A stretch of 64,000 nucleotides of DNA from Breoghania sp963678585 (GCA_963678585.2 CAXXGA010000002.1:2666001-2730000), one strand, 5' to 3'; positions 25,823 to 34,976 are shown, numbered from the stretch's first letter. The notes: a model not told the origin generated them from the sequence alone. Numbers and translations: made by a program.

Positions 25823-27375
25823 CCATCAGGCTCTTCGTCCCCCTCGATTCCGCCGCTGTCGCGCTGGGAGCCGACGATGTGGCCGCAACGATTGCGAGCG
25901 AGGCCGAAAAGCGCGGCCTCGATATCGAGATCGTGCGCAACGGTTCGCGCGGCCTCTTCTGGCTGGAGCCGATGGTGGAAGCGGAAGCCGACGGCGTGCG
26001 CATCGCCTATGGCCCGGTTCAGCCCGCCGACGTGGCGAGCCTCTTCGATGCGGGCTTTGAGACGGGCGGCGCGCATCCGCTCAGCCAGGGCCCGACGGAA
26101 GAAATCCCCTATCTTGCGAAACAGACCCGCCTCACCTTCGCCCGTTGCGGGATCATCGATCCCCATTCACTGAGCGACTATGAGGCCCATGGCGGCCTGA
26201 CGGGCCTTCGCAAGGCCACCAAGATGACGCCGGAAGAGATCGTGGAGACGGTTACCCGATCCGGCCTGCGCGGCCGCGGCGGGGCGGGCTTTCCCACCGG
26301 CATCAAGTGGAAGACGGTTCTTGATGCGCCTGCGGACCAGAAATACATCGCCTGCAACGCCGACGAGGGCGACAGCGGCACCTTCGCCGACCGCATGATC
26401 ATGGAGGGCGACCCCTTCATTCTCATCGAAGGCATGGCGATTGCGGGTCTCGCCACCGGCGCGACCAAGGGCTTCCTCTACACCCGCTCCGAATACCCCG
26501 ACGCCATCCGCATCATGAACGAGGCGGTGGAGATCGCGCGCAAGGCGGGCATGCTGGGCCCGGACGTGCTGGGCTCCGGGCGCGCCTTCGACATGGAGAT
26601 CCGCATGGGGGCGGGCGCCTATGTCTGCGGCGAGGAAACTTCCATGCTCAACTCGCTGGAAGGCAAGCGCGGCATCGTGCGCGCCAAGCCGCCGCTTCCG
26701 GCCATCGAAGGCTTCCTCGGCAAGCCCACCGCGGTCAACAACGTGATGACGCTGGCGAGCGTGCCGATCATCATGGATCAGGGCGCGGAGTTTTACCGCG
26801 ATTTCGGCGTCGGCAAGTCCCACGGCACCATCGCCGTGCAGATCACCGGCAACGTGCGTCACGGCGGATTGTTCGAGACTGCCTTCGGCCTGCCGCTTCG
26901 CGAGCTGATCGAGGATATCGGCGGCGGCACGGCGAACGGTCGCCCGGTGCGCGCGGTACAGGTCGGCGGGCCTCTGGGGGCCTATTTCCCGACCTCCAAG
27001 TTCGACACGATCTTCGACTACGAATCCTTCACCGAGGCCGACGGCCTGATCGGTCATGCGGGCATCGTGGTCTTCGACGATACGGTCGACATGCTGAAAC
27101 AGGCGCGTTTTGCGTTTGAATTCTGCGCCATCGAATCCTGCGGCAAGTGCACACCCTGCCGCATCGGCCCGGTCCGCGGCATGGAGGTGCTGGACCGGAT
27201 CGCCGCAGGAGACGATGTCGAGGCCCAGATCGAACTGGCGCTGGACCTTTGCCAGACGCTCAAGATGGGCTCCCTTTGTGCGCTTGGAGGCTTCACCTCC
27301 TTCCCCGTGAAGAGCGCGATCAACAATTTCCCGGAGGACTTCCGTCCCCGTTCGATCCAGGAGGCGGCGGAATGA
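25819..27375 (+). CDS. fdsB: NAD-dependent formate dehydrogenase beta subunit (FdsB, NuoF-like)
   Basis: A 518-residue flavoprotein subunit homologous to NuoF. An N-terminal thioredoxin-like domain (about residues 1-110) is fused to the NuoF core. GLRGRGGAGFPTGIKW forms the NADH/FMN site and YIACNADEGDSGTF is the second family motif. ESCGKCTPCRIG, with a later cysteine in GSLCALGG, binds the 4Fe-4S cluster. It passes electrons from formate to NAD+. It is coupled by ATGA overlaps to both fdsG and fdsA. Confidence 0.96.
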   Translation: MTIRLFVPLDSAAVALGADDVAATIASEAEKRGLDIEIVRNGSRGLFWLEPMVEAEADGVRIAYGPVQPADVASLFDAGFETGGAHPLSQGPTEEIPYLAKQTRLTFARCGIIDPHSLSDYEAHGGLTGLRKATKMTPEEIVETVTRSGLRGRGGAGFPTGIKWKTVLDAPADQKYIACNADEGDSGTFADRMIMEGDPFILIEGMAIAGLATGATKGFLYTRSEYPDAIRIMNEAVEIARKAGMLGPDVLGSGRAFDMEIRMGAGAYVCGEETSMLNSLEGKRGIVRAKPPLPAIEGFLGKPTAVNNVMTLASVPIIMDQGAEFYRDFGVGKSHGTIAVQITGNVRHGGLFETAFGLPLRELIEDIGGGTANGRPVRAVQVGGPLGAYFPTSKFDTIFDYESFTEADGLIGHAGIVVFDDTVDMLKQARFAFEFCAIESCGKCTPCRIGPVRGMEVLDRIAAGDDVEAQIELALDLCQTLKMGSLCALGGFTSFPVKSAINNFPEDFRPRSIQEAAE

Positions 27376-30266
27376 GCAAGACCATGGAACTCATCAACGA
27401 AAAGGATTTCGGCACCCCCGAAGTCAAGTCCGACAAGACCGTCTCCCTGACCGTCGACGGGTTCGAGATCACGGTGCCCGAAGGCACCTCCGTGATGCGC
27501 GCGGCCTCTGAAGCGGGCGTCGAGATCCCACGCCTTTGCGCCACCGATCTGGTGAAATCCTATGGCTCCTGCCGCCTGTGCCTTGTCGAGATCGACGGGC
27601 GGCGCGGCACGCCGTCTTCCTGCACCACACCCGTTTCCCCCGGCATGGTGGTCCACACCCAGACGGACCGGCTCAAGAAGCTGCGCCGCTCGGTGATGGA
27701 GCTTTACATCTCCGACCATCCGCTCGACTGCCTGACCTGCGCGGCCAACGGCGATTGCGAATTGCAGGACATGGCGGGCGCGGTGGGCCTGCGCGACGTG
27801 CGCTTCGGCCAGACCGGCGCAAACCACGTCTTTGCCCGCGAAAGCGACGGCAGCGACAATTTCCGCTGGATGCCGAAGGACGAGTCCAACCCCTATTTCA
27901 CCTACGATCCGTCCAAATGCATCGTGTGTTCGCGCTGCGTGCGGGCCTGCGAGGAGGTTCAGGGCACCTTCGCACTGACCATCGAGGGCCGCGGGTTTGA
28001 ATCCCGCGTCTCCGCGGGCATGCACGAAAGCTTCCTCGGTTCCGAATGCGTCTCCTGCGGCGCCTGCGTTCAGGCATGCCCGACCGGCACGCTTCAGGAA
28101 AAGTCGATCATCGAGATCGGCCAGCCGGAGCATTCGGTCGTCACCACCTGCGCCTATTGCGGAGTGGGCTGTTCCTTCAAGGCGGAGATGCGCGGCGAGG
28201 AACTGGTGCGCATGGTTCCCTACAAGGCGGGCGAGGCCAACCGCGGCCATTCCTGCGTGAAGGGCCGCTTCGCCTATGGCTACGCCAACCACGGCGACCG
28301 CATCCTCAACCCGATGATCCGCGAAAAGACGTCCGATCCCTGGCGCGAGGTTTCGTGGGAGGAAGCGCTCACCCACATGGCGAACGAGTTCCGCCGCCTG
28401 CAATACCAGTATGGCCGCCAGAGCATCGGCGTCATCACCTCGTCTCGCTGCACCAATGAGGAAACCTTCCTCGTACAGAAGCTGGCGCGCGCGGTCTTCG
28501 GCAACAACAACACCGACACCTGCGCCCGCGTCTGCCACTCGCCCACCGGCTACGGCCTCGGCCAGACCTTCGGCACCTCGGCAGGCACGCAGAATTTCGA
28601 CAGCGTGGAACAGTCCGACGTGGTGCTGGTGATCGGCGCAAACCCCACCGACGCCCACCCGGTCTTCGGTGCACGACTGAAGAAGCGACTGCGCGCAGGC
28701 GCCAAGCTCATCGTCGTCGACCCGCGCAGCATCGATCTGGTCAAGAGCCCTCACATCAAGGCCGCTCACCACCTGGCGCTGCGCCCCGGCACCAATGTCG
28801 CCGTGCTGACCTCGCTCGCCCATGTCATCGTCACCGAGAAGCTCTATGACGAGGCCTTCATTCGCGAGCGTTGCGACTGGGACGAGTTCCAGGACTGGGC
28901 CGATTTCGTCACCGACCCGGCCCACGGCCCGGACGAGGTGGCGAAGCTCTCCGGCGTTCCGGCTGAGGAAATCCGCGCCGCCGCCCGCCTCTTCGCCACC
29001 GGCGGCAATGGTGCGATCTATTACGGCCTCGGCGTGACCGAGCACTCTCAGGGGTCCACCGCGGTGATGGCGATTGCAAACCTCGCCATGGCGACCGGCA
29101 ACATCGGGCGTCCGGGCGTGGGCGTGAACCCGCTGCGCGGCCAGAACAACGTGCAGGGCTCCTGCGACATGGGCTCCTTCCCGCACGAACTGCCGGGCTA
29201 CCGCCATGTCTCCATCGACGCCGTGCGCGAAATCTTCGAGACCGCATGGGGCGTGACGATCGACAAGGAACCGGGCCTTCGCATCAACAACATGCTGGAT
29301 GCGGCGGTCGATGGCTCCTTCAAGGGCATCTACATCCAGGGTGAGGACATTCTCCAGTCCGATCCCGACACCCACCACGTCGCCGCCGGGCTGGCCGCGA
29401 TGGAATGCGTCGTTGTCCACGATCTCTTCCTGAACGAGACCGCAAACCACGCCCATGTCTTCCTGCCCGGCTCCACCTTCCTTGAGAAGGACGGCACCTT
29501 CACCAATGCCGAACGCCGCATCAACCGCGTGCGCAAGGTCATGACCCCGAAGGCGGGCTACGCCGACTGGGAAGTGACCCAGCTCGTCGCCAACGCCATG
29601 GGCGCGAACTGGTCCTACAGCCACCCGAGCGAGATCATGGCCGAGATTGCGGCGACCACGCCGGGCTTCGCCAATGTCACCTACGAGATGCTGGAAGAAC
29701 GCGGCTCCGTGCAGTGGCCCTGCAACGACGCCGCCCCCGAGGGCACGCCCGTCATGCATGTCGACGGCTTCGTGCGCGGCAAGGGCAAGTTCATCCGCAC
29801 CGAATATGTGGCGACCGACGAGCGCACCGGTCCGCGCTTCCCGCTGCTTCTCACCACCGGTCGCATCCTCTCGCAGTACAATGTCGGCGCACAGACCCGG
29901 CGTACGCAGAACGAGGTCTGGCACGACGAGGACCGTCTGGAGATCAATCCGATCGATGCGGAAGTGCGCGGTGTGAAGGACGGCGACTGGGTGCGCATCG
30001 CAAGCCGCTCCGGCGAGACGAGCCTGCGCGCCCTCATCACCGACCGGGTGGCCGCGGGCGTGGTCTACACCACCTTCCACCACCCCTCCACGCAGGCAAA
30101 CGTCGTGACCACCGACTATTCCGACTGGGCCACCAATTGCCCGGAATACAAGGTGACCGCGGTGCAGATCTCGCTTTCCAACGGCCCGAGCGAGTGGCAG
30201 GTGGAATATGAGGAGCAGGCCCGCAAGGCCCGCCGCATCGCCCACACGCTGGATGCCGCCGAATAG
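27372..30266 (+). CDS. fdsA: NAD-dependent formate dehydrogenase alpha subunit (FdsA), molybdenum catalytic subunit
   Basis: A 964-residue catalytic subunit that oxidises formate to CO2 at a bis-MGD molybdenum centre. The N-terminus carries a NuoG-like [2Fe-2S] domain (CATDLVKSYGSCRLC, later CTTP) and the H/C cluster HPLDCLTCAANGDCELQ. Two 4Fe-4S motifs follow (CIVCSRCVRACEE, CVSCGACVQACPTG), then the proximal cluster CAYCGVGC...CVKGR. The molybdenum ligand is Cys388 (ARVCHSP), the cysteine replacing the selenocysteine of FdhF, and the adjacent histidine is present. The start at 27372 overlaps the fdsB stop. It requires an FdhD-type sulfurtransferase for activity; no such gene (fdsC) lies in this operon. 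Confidence 0.96.
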   Translation: MSKTMELINEKDFGTPEVKSDKTVSLTVDGFEITVPEGTSVMRAASEAGVEIPRLCATDLVKSYGSCRLCLVEIDGRRGTPSSCTTPVSPGMVVHTQTDRLKKLRRSVMELYISDHPLDCLTCAANGDCELQDMAGAVGLRDVRFGQTGANHVFARESDGSDNFRWMPKDESNPYFTYDPSKCIVCSRCVRACEEVQGTFALTIEGRGFESRVSAGMHESFLGSECVSCGACVQACPTGTLQEKSIIEIGQPEHSVVTTCAYCGVGCSFKAEMRGEELVRMVPYKAGEANRGHSCVKGRFAYGYANHGDRILNPMIREKTSDPWREVSWEEALTHMANEFRRLQYQYGRQSIGVITSSRCTNEETFLVQKLARAVFGNNNTDTCARVCHSPTGYGLGQTFGTSAGTQNFDSVEQSDVVLVIGANPTDAHPVFGARLKKRLRAGAKLIVVDPRSIDLVKSPHIKAAHHLALRPGTNVAVLTSLAHVIVTEKLYDEAFIRERCDWDEFQDWADFVTDPAHGPDEVAKLSGVPAEEIRAAARLFATGGNGAIYYGLGVTEHSQGSTAVMAIANLAMATGNIGRPGVGVNPLRGQNNVQGSCDMGSFPHELPGYRHVSIDAVREIFETAWGVTIDKEPGLRINNMLDAAVDGSFKGIYIQGEDILQSDPDTHHVAAGLAAMECVVVHDLFLNETANHAHVFLPGSTFLEKDGTFTNAERRINRVRKVMTPKAGYADWEVTQLVANAMGANWSYSHPSEIMAEIAATTPGFANVTYEMLEERGSVQWPCNDAAPEGTPVMHVDGFVRGKGKFIRTEYVATDERTGPRFPLLLTTGRILSQYNVGAQTRRTQNEVWHDEDRLEINPIDAEVRGVKDGDWVRIASRSGETSLRALITDRVAAGVVYTTFHHPSTQANVVTTDYSDWATNCPEYKVTAVQISLSNGPSEWQVEYEEQARKARRIAHTLDAAE

Positions 30267-30283
30267 GCGTGTCGTCATGAGCC

Positions 30284-30307
30284 GGCGGCGGACAACGTTC
30301 CGCCGCC
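30284..30307 (+). promoter_or_regulatory. GC-rich hairpin between fdsA and fdsD
   Basis: A perfect 9-bp stem (GGCGGCGGA / TCCGCCGCC) with a 6-base loop begins 18 bases after the fdsA stop. It is followed by CTTCACTT rather than a clean T run. It could be a leaky terminator or an mRNA-protecting stem that sets fdsD expression relative to fdsGBA. Confidence 0.5.
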
Positions 30308-30403
30308 CTTCACTTCCCGCTATCCTGACCACGCCCGCCCGAATGTTCCGGACGCGGGGGCTCGGATGACAACAAGACGCCTCATCGAGGGAGAGAACCC
30401 CAA

Positions 30404-30628
30404 ATGTCGGTAGAAAAGCTCGTCTATCAGGCCAACCAGATCGCGACCTTCTTCGAGACCCAGCCCGGCGACGATCCCGCCGCAGGCGTCGCATCGCATA
30501 TCAACAAGTTCTGGGAACCGCGTATGCGCGGCCAGCTTGCGAAAATCCTCGCCTCGGACGACAGCGCCCTCAATCCGCTCGTGATCCGCGCCGCATCCCA
30601 GATCCACTTCCCCGAAGCCGCCCACTGA
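30404..30628 (+). CDS. fdsD: Formate dehydrogenase delta subunit (FdsD)
   Basis: A 74-residue protein matching the small delta subunit family of soluble formate dehydrogenases. KLVYQANQIATFF and the conserved FWEPRMRGQL followed by LNPLVIRAA are the family hallmarks. The ATG follows a GGGAGAG tract. FdsD associates with the FdsABG trimer and is needed for full activity in Rhodobacter and Cupriavidus-type enzymes. In those operons fdsC separates fdsA and fdsD; here only 137 non-coding bases do. Confidence 0.92.
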   Translation: MSVEKLVYQANQIATFFETQPGDDPAAGVASHINKFWEPRMRGQLAKILASDDSALNPLVIRAASQIHFPEAAH

Positions 30629-31212
30629 AGTTTCACCAAAGAAACCCCTGCCCTCGCGGGCTCCCGACGACCTCCGATCGCAGCTTCTCCTGCCGCAGGC
30701 CCCACGCCTGCCCCTGCGCCGCCTAAACCGGCATTTTCCGCCCTGAAAGCCCCCGACACACGTGCCGGGCCCGCACATCTGCGCCATTCGTCATCATTTA
30801 TGGAACCAATGGCGGCGTATGGGCGTTTGAATCGCGAGCGCGAAGGGAACCGGACCGGCTAGATCCGGTTTCCCGAAGGCTCGGATGCGAGCTTTTCCGA
30901 AGACAGAGAATCGAGGTGGGGGCAATTGAAAGCAATGCTGAAATATCGCGGATCACCGATCCTGACGGCTCTTGCGGCAGTCATTTGCACACGTGCGCAT
31001 CAAAATCGGTCGGAGCAAATCGCGCGCACACTTCCCTTGCGGAATATTTGACCCCATCCCCCTTGGACATGCCCGGCAAAGAGGCTTCCAACGGCGGCGC
31101 AATGGGTCCATGATTTCACGCGGAAAACAGATCTTTGCGGCGATATCGAGGCCAAATCGCCTCGTTAGACATGCCGCATACGGTAACCGGATCCCCTTCT
31201 TGTTCGCAGGTC

Positions 31213-31234
31213 TGTCTTAACACGTATTAAGACA
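31213..31234. promoter_or_regulatory. Inverted repeat 1 in the proVWX leader
   Basis: TGTCTTAA and TTAAGACA form a perfect 8-bp inverted repeat around CACGTA, about 227 bases before proV. It is symmetrical and AT-rich, as protein binding sites often are. Confidence 0.5.
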
Positions 31235-31252
31235 TTCTCTCGGACAGTAATC

Positions 31253-31281
31253 GTTTTGGATAAAGCGTATTTATCCAAAAC
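31253..31281. promoter_or_regulatory. Inverted repeat 2 in the proVWX leader (12-bp arms)
   Basis: GTTTTGGATAAA and TTTATCCAAAAC are perfect 12-bp arms with a 5-base centre. It is the strongest symmetrical element in the region, lying 180 bases before proV. It is not followed by a T run, so a regulator operator is more likely than a terminator. Confidence 0.6.
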
Positions 31282-31303
31282 TCAAAGGTCACACAGGCGA
31301 GAA

Positions 31304-31323
31304 TGACAGTATTCACCCTGTCA
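31304..31323. promoter_or_regulatory. Inverted repeat 3 in the proVWX leader
   Basis: TGACAG and CTGTCA form a 6-bp inverted repeat around 8 bases, between repeat 2 and proV. Short enough to arise by chance; listed because of its company. Confidence 0.3.
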
Positions 31324-31409
31324 GGCTACGTATCTCGTGGAGACGCCGAGATTCATCGGTCATTCAAGGCACGACACCGCGGCCATATGACAGCGCGTTT
31401 GCCGTCGTA

Positions 31410-31429
31410 GAAACCTTCTCTATGGTTTC
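31410..31429 (+). promoter_or_regulatory. Inverted repeat 4 immediately before proV
   Basis: GAAACC and GGTTTC flank 8 bases and are followed by CCTTTTCT, 32 bases before the proV start. As RNA this is a weak terminator-like or attenuator-like stem. Confidence 0.3.
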
Positions 31430-31460
31430 CTTTTCTGTTCAGGCAGGCTACTAAGGTCAC

Positions 31461-32750
31461 ATGACTGTAAAACTGATCGTCAAAAAACTCTCCAAGCTCT
31501 TCAATGATCCGAAGGGTGAGGGACTGAAGCGCCTGCAACGCGGTGAATCGAAAGAGCATATTTTTCGGGAGACCGGCGTTGTCGTTGGCGTGAACGATGT
31601 CAGCTTCGAGGTCCAGGAAGGCGAAATCTTCGTCATCATGGGCCTGTCGGGGTCGGGCAAGTCCACCCTTGTGCGCATGCTCAATGGCCTCATTCCGCCG
31701 ACATCCGGTGAAATCTGGATCGACAAGGACGACATCGCTTCCTGCGGCAAGGCTCGCCTTCGCGAGGTCCGCCGTCGCAAGATCACCATGGTCTTCCAGC
31801 ATTTCGCCCTCTTCCCGCACAAGACCGTCGGCGAGAACGTCGCCTACGGATTGAAGGTCAAGGGCGCCGGCAAGGAAGAGCGCCGCGCCACTGCAATCAA
31901 CGCGCTCGCCAAGGTCGGCCTTCAGGATCACGCCGACAGCCTGCCCTCGCAGCTTTCCGGCGGCATGCAGCAGCGCGTGGGCCTCGCCCGCGGGCTTGCG
32001 ACCGACCCTGAGATCCTTCTCATGGACGAACCCTTCGGGGCGCTCGATCCGCTGATCCGCCGCGAGATGCAGGACGAGCTTGTCGCCCTTCAGAAGGAAC
32101 TCAAGAAGACCATCATCTTCATCACCCACGATCTCAACGAGGCGCTGCTCCTCGGCGATCGCATCGCCATCATGAAGGACGGTTCCTTCGTGCAGGTCGG
32201 CACCGCGCAGGACATCGTTTCCGAGCCTGCCGACGACTATGTGCGCGCCTTCGTGGCCGATATCGACCGCAGCCGCGTCTACACCGCCTCCGACATTCTT
32301 CAGGAGGCGTCGCAGGTGCCCTACACCGGAACCGCGGCCGATGTTCTGAAGGTCATGGATGAGAACGAGATAGACACCCTCCACGTGGTGCAGAAAGGCA
32401 AGGCCATCGGCTTCGTCACGCGCTACGACGCCCTCTCGGTCGATCCGAAGACCCCGGTTCGCAAGTTAATGCAGGCCGAACCGCCTTCGGTGACCGAGGA
32501 CGTCTATCTGAACGAGCTTTTCTCCGCCGCCCAGAGCGGCGTGCCCGTTGCGGTGACCGACGAAAAGGGCCGGCTGCTTGGCGTGATCGCGCCTGAATCC
32601 ATCTTCGAGCACCTGATCCCGGATGAAGAGCCTGCGGAGGACGACACCGACGACACGGGGTCGCCAGATGGCGACGAACCGGAAAAAACTCCCGAACCGG
32701 CAGTCCTCGCCGATGCCGGCGAAACTGAAAAAGAAGAAGGGAGGGCGTGA
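31461..32750 (+). CDS. proV: Glycine betaine/proline ABC transporter ATP-binding protein ProV
   Basis: A 429-residue ATPase of the ProV/OpuAA family. It has the family's N-terminal extension (LIVKKLSKLFNDP), Walker A GLSGSGKST, signature LSGGMQQRVGLARGL, Walker B ILLMDEPFGALDP and H-loop ITHD. Two C-terminal CBS domains span about residues 285-395, which in this family sense ionic strength. The last 35 residues are an acidic tail (DEEPAEDDTDD and following), a feature known to tune osmotic activation in OpuA-type systems. It is the first gene of proVWX, overlapping proW by one base. Confidence 0.95.
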   Translation: MTVKLIVKKLSKLFNDPKGEGLKRLQRGESKEHIFRETGVVVGVNDVSFEVQEGEIFVIMGLSGSGKSTLVRMLNGLIPPTSGEIWIDKDDIASCGKARLREVRRRKITMVFQHFALFPHKTVGENVAYGLKVKGAGKEERRATAINALAKVGLQDHADSLPSQLSGGMQQRVGLARGLATDPEILLMDEPFGALDPLIRREMQDELVALQKELKKTIIFITHDLNEALLLGDRIAIMKDGSFVQVGTAQDIVSEPADDYVRAFVADIDRSRVYTASDILQEASQVPYTGTAADVLKVMDENEIDTLHVVQKGKAIGFVTRYDALSVDPKTPVRKLMQAEPPSVTEDVYLNELFSAAQSGVPVAVTDEKGRLLGVIAPESIFEHLIPDEEPAEDDTDDTGSPDGDEPEKTPEPAVLADAGETEKEEGRA

Positions 32751-33703
32751 TGTTCAGTCCGCACGATCTCGTCACCATTCCGTTTGACGACTGGATGAAC
32801 ACCTTTGTGCGCGGCTTTCTGGTCCCGTACTTCCGTCCGTTCTTCCGCGCCCTTCAGGTGCCCGTCACCGAAGTCCTGAACACGCTCGACGCCCTTCTGG
32901 CATGGGTGCCCATGCTGGTGGTTACGGCCGTCTTCGCCTTCATGGCCTGGCGCATCGTCAGCCGCAACATGGCGCTCCTCGCCATTCTCGGCTTCGCCTT
33001 CGTCGACATGATCGGCCTGTGGCCGGAAACCATGACGACGCTCTCGATGATCATCACCTCGGTGCTGTTCTGTACGGTCATCGGCATTCCGACGGGCATT
33101 CTCGTCGCCCGCAACGACCTTGCATGGAAGATCGTTCGCCCGATCCTCGACGTCATGCAGACGGTTCCGAGCTTCGTCTATCTGGTGCCGATCGTCATGC
33201 TCTTCGGCGTCGGTATGACGCCGGGTATCATCGCAACCATCATCTTCGCGCTGCCGCCAATCATTCGCATGACCAATCTGGGCATCCGCAACGTGCGCGC
33301 AGACCTGATCGAAGCGGCGGAAGCCTTCGGCTCCACCTCCTGGCAGATGCTGTGGGAAGTGCAGATCCCGCTCGCCATGCGCACCATCATGGCCGGTCTC
33401 AACCAGACCCTCATGCTGGCGCTGTCCATGGTCGTCATTGCCGCGCTGATCGGCGCGGGCGGTCTTGGCCTCGTGGTCAATACCGGCCTTGGCCGACTGA
33501 ACGTCGGACAGGCCATGTCCGGCGGCGTGGGTATCGTTATTCTGGCCATCGTTCTCGATCGCATAACCCAGGGGTTGGCGGAACCGCGGACCGGCGGTTC
33601 CTCGCTGCGCGAGGCGCTGCTGTCCTTCTTCCGGGGCCAGAACACGGAAGCTGCAAATTCGGCGACAGCCGGAACCGTGGCACCGCAAGACAAGGCGGCC
33701 TAA
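32750..33703 (+). CDS. proW: Glycine betaine/proline ABC transporter permease ProW
   Basis: A 317-residue permease of the ProW/OpuAB family. The ATG at 32750 follows GGGAGG by five bases and overlaps the proV stop (TGATG). Family segments are VPSFVYLVPIVMLFGVGMTPGIIATIIFALPPIIRMTNLGIR and the EAA loop EAAEAFGSTSWQMLWEVQIPLA. AALIGAGGLG and GIVILAIVLDRITQ are near the C-terminus. It lacks a fused binding domain, consistent with a separate ProX. Confidence 0.95.
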   Translation: MFSPHDLVTIPFDDWMNTFVRGFLVPYFRPFFRALQVPVTEVLNTLDALLAWVPMLVVTAVFAFMAWRIVSRNMALLAILGFAFVDMIGLWPETMTTLSMIITSVLFCTVIGIPTGILVARNDLAWKIVRPILDVMQTVPSFVYLVPIVMLFGVGMTPGIIATIIFALPPIIRMTNLGIRNVRADLIEAAEAFGSTSWQMLWEVQIPLAMRTIMAGLNQTLMLALSMVVIAALIGAGGLGLVVNTGLGRLNVGQAMSGGVGIVILAIVLDRITQGLAEPRTGGSSLREALLSFFRGQNTEAANSATAGTVAPQDKAA

Positions 33704-33802
33704 GGGCCGTCTTCGCCGGGCCTTGAGAGCCCAGCACACCGTGGGCCGCGCATCCGTGGGAGGGTCCGGCCCCGCATTACCATTCTAAAGACGGAGAGAC
33801 AT

Positions 33803-34804
33803 ATGCCTCATCTATTGCGTTCCCTGACAGCCGCGGCCGTGATCGCGGTCGGCCTCTCGCCGATGGCTGCCATGGCCGAAGAGCCCGGCGATGGTGTCAC
33901 CGTGAAGATGTCCCAGGCGACATGGGACACCGGCTGGTTCCACTCCGAGATCTACAGCCAGCTTCTTCAGAAGCTCGGCTATGAGGTCAAGGGTCCGACC
34001 ACGCTCGACGTGCCCGCCTTCTACCAGTCCGTCGCACAGGGCGACATGGACCTGTGGGTGAACGGCTGGTTCCCGCTGCATGAGACCTACAAGGACACGA
34101 TCGACCAGGGTGCCGAGATCGTCGGCGCGGTCGCCAAGGGCGGCGCTCTGCAGGGTTACCTCGTCGACAAGAAGGCAATCGAACAGTTCGGCATCAAGTC
34201 GCTGGACGACTTCAAGCGCGAGGACGTCAAGAAGGCGTTCGACCGCAACGGCGACGGCAAGGCCGATCTGGTCGCTTGTCCTCCGGGCTGGGGCTGTGAA
34301 GTCCGCATCTCCGAGACGCTCGAAGAGCTGAAGCTGACCGACGACATCAACCAGATCAAGGCCGGCTACTCCGCGTCCATGGCTGACGCCATCGCCGCCT
34401 ATCAGGCTGGCGAGCACGTGCTGTTCTACACCTGGACCCCGAACTGGACGGTGAACGAGCTGTCCCCAGGCAAGGACGTGATGTGGATCGAAGCCACCGC
34501 CGACGACAGCATCGAGATGCCGGAGCCGGCCGTGGGCCTCGACACCTGCGTTTCCGATCCCTGCACCATGGGCTTCCAGGCCAACGACATCGTGCCGGTC
34601 GCGAATTCCGAGTTCCTGAAGGCCAACCCGGCTGTCAAGAAGCTGCTTCAGGAAGTCAAGATCCCGCTCGCAGACATCTACGCTCAGAACTCCGCGATGA
34701 ACAACGGCGACGACGACGTGAAGGCCCAGGCCGCCGCGTGGATCGAAGCCAACAAAGCCGCCGTCGACGGTTGGCTGGACGCTGCGCGCGCCGCCGCGAA
34801 GTAA
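33803..34804 (+). CDS. proX: Glycine betaine/L-proline-binding protein ProX
   Basis: A 333-residue periplasmic receptor with a signal peptide ending PMAAMAEE. It has QATWDTGWFHSEIYSQLLQKLGY, VAQGDMDLWVNGWFPLH, the calcium-loop-like DRNGDGKADL and CPPGWGCE, all shared with E. coli ProX, and the tryptophan-rich FYTWTPNW that supplies part of the aromatic cage for quaternary amines. It lies 99 bases after proW with an AGGAGA-like site and is followed by a strong terminator. Betaine is the most likely ligand given the adjoining catabolic block. Confidence 0.95.
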   Translation: MPHLLRSLTAAAVIAVGLSPMAAMAEEPGDGVTVKMSQATWDTGWFHSEIYSQLLQKLGYEVKGPTTLDVPAFYQSVAQGDMDLWVNGWFPLHETYKDTIDQGAEIVGAVAKGGALQGYLVDKKAIEQFGIKSLDDFKREDVKKAFDRNGDGKADLVACPPGWGCEVRISETLEELKLTDDINQIKAGYSASMADAIAAYQAGEHVLFYTWTPNWTVNELSPGKDVMWIEATADDSIEMPEPAVGLDTCVSDPCTMGFQANDIVPVANSEFLKANPAVKKLLQEVKIPLADIYAQNSAMNNGDDDVKAQAAAWIEANKAAVDGWLDAARAAAK

Positions 34805-34841
34805 GCCTCATCACGGCTGAGCCTTATCGGGCTTGTGACAG

Positions 34842-34871
34842 GACCGGGCGCCCCGTGCGCCCGGTCTTTTT
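34842..34871 (+). terminator. Rho-independent terminator after proX
   Basis: A perfect 10-bp stem (GACCGGGCGC / GCGCCCGGTC) with a 5-base loop is followed by TTTTT, 37 bases after the proX stop. Confidence 0.88.
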
Positions 34872-34926
34872 CGTTTTCGCGATGGTTTGGGAAGATGAAC
34901 GCAGATCCACTGCGGGTTATTGCCGT

Positions 34927-34976
34927 GTCGCCCATCCTTCGAGACGGCGTCAAAGACGCCTCCTCAGGATGACGTT
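34927..34976 (-). repeat. Palindromic intergenic repeat, copy A (inverted)
   Basis: On the minus strand it runs AACGTCATCCTGAGGAGG, a short hairpin, then GTCTCGAAGGATGGGCGAC. It is the reverse-oriented relative of the copy at 35122-35172. This type of element, with GTCATCCTGAGG at one end and TCTCGAAGGAT at the other, is common between genes in alphaproteobacteria. Confidence 0.75.

Larger units (their letters stand above)
30629..31460. promoter_or_regulatory. Long leader upstream of proVWX, without a credible gene
   Basis: These 832 bases are non-coding as far as I can judge: the short open frames lack family similarity and GC-rich codon bias. The right-hand third (about 31130 onward) is clearly less GC-rich and carries four inverted repeats, listed separately. 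The promoter and osmotic control region of proVWX should lie there. Confidence 0.55.

Noticed and set aside
27054..30494. A very long open frame (over 1,100 codons) on the minus strand across fdsA
   Set aside because: It is the antisense shadow of fdsA: composition is rich in Ala, Gly, His and Arg with no family similarity, while the plus strand carries all FdsA cluster motifs.
30629..31200. Small genes in the proVWX leader (for example frames at 30916-31113 and 30972-31220)
   Set aside because: No good ribosome binding sites, no recognisable family, and codon use unlike the neighbours; could be random open frames.
34220..34275. EF-hand-like DRNGDGKADL in ProX as a calcium-signalling protein
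   Set aside because: This loop is a normal part of ProX-family receptors, present in the E. coli protein as well.
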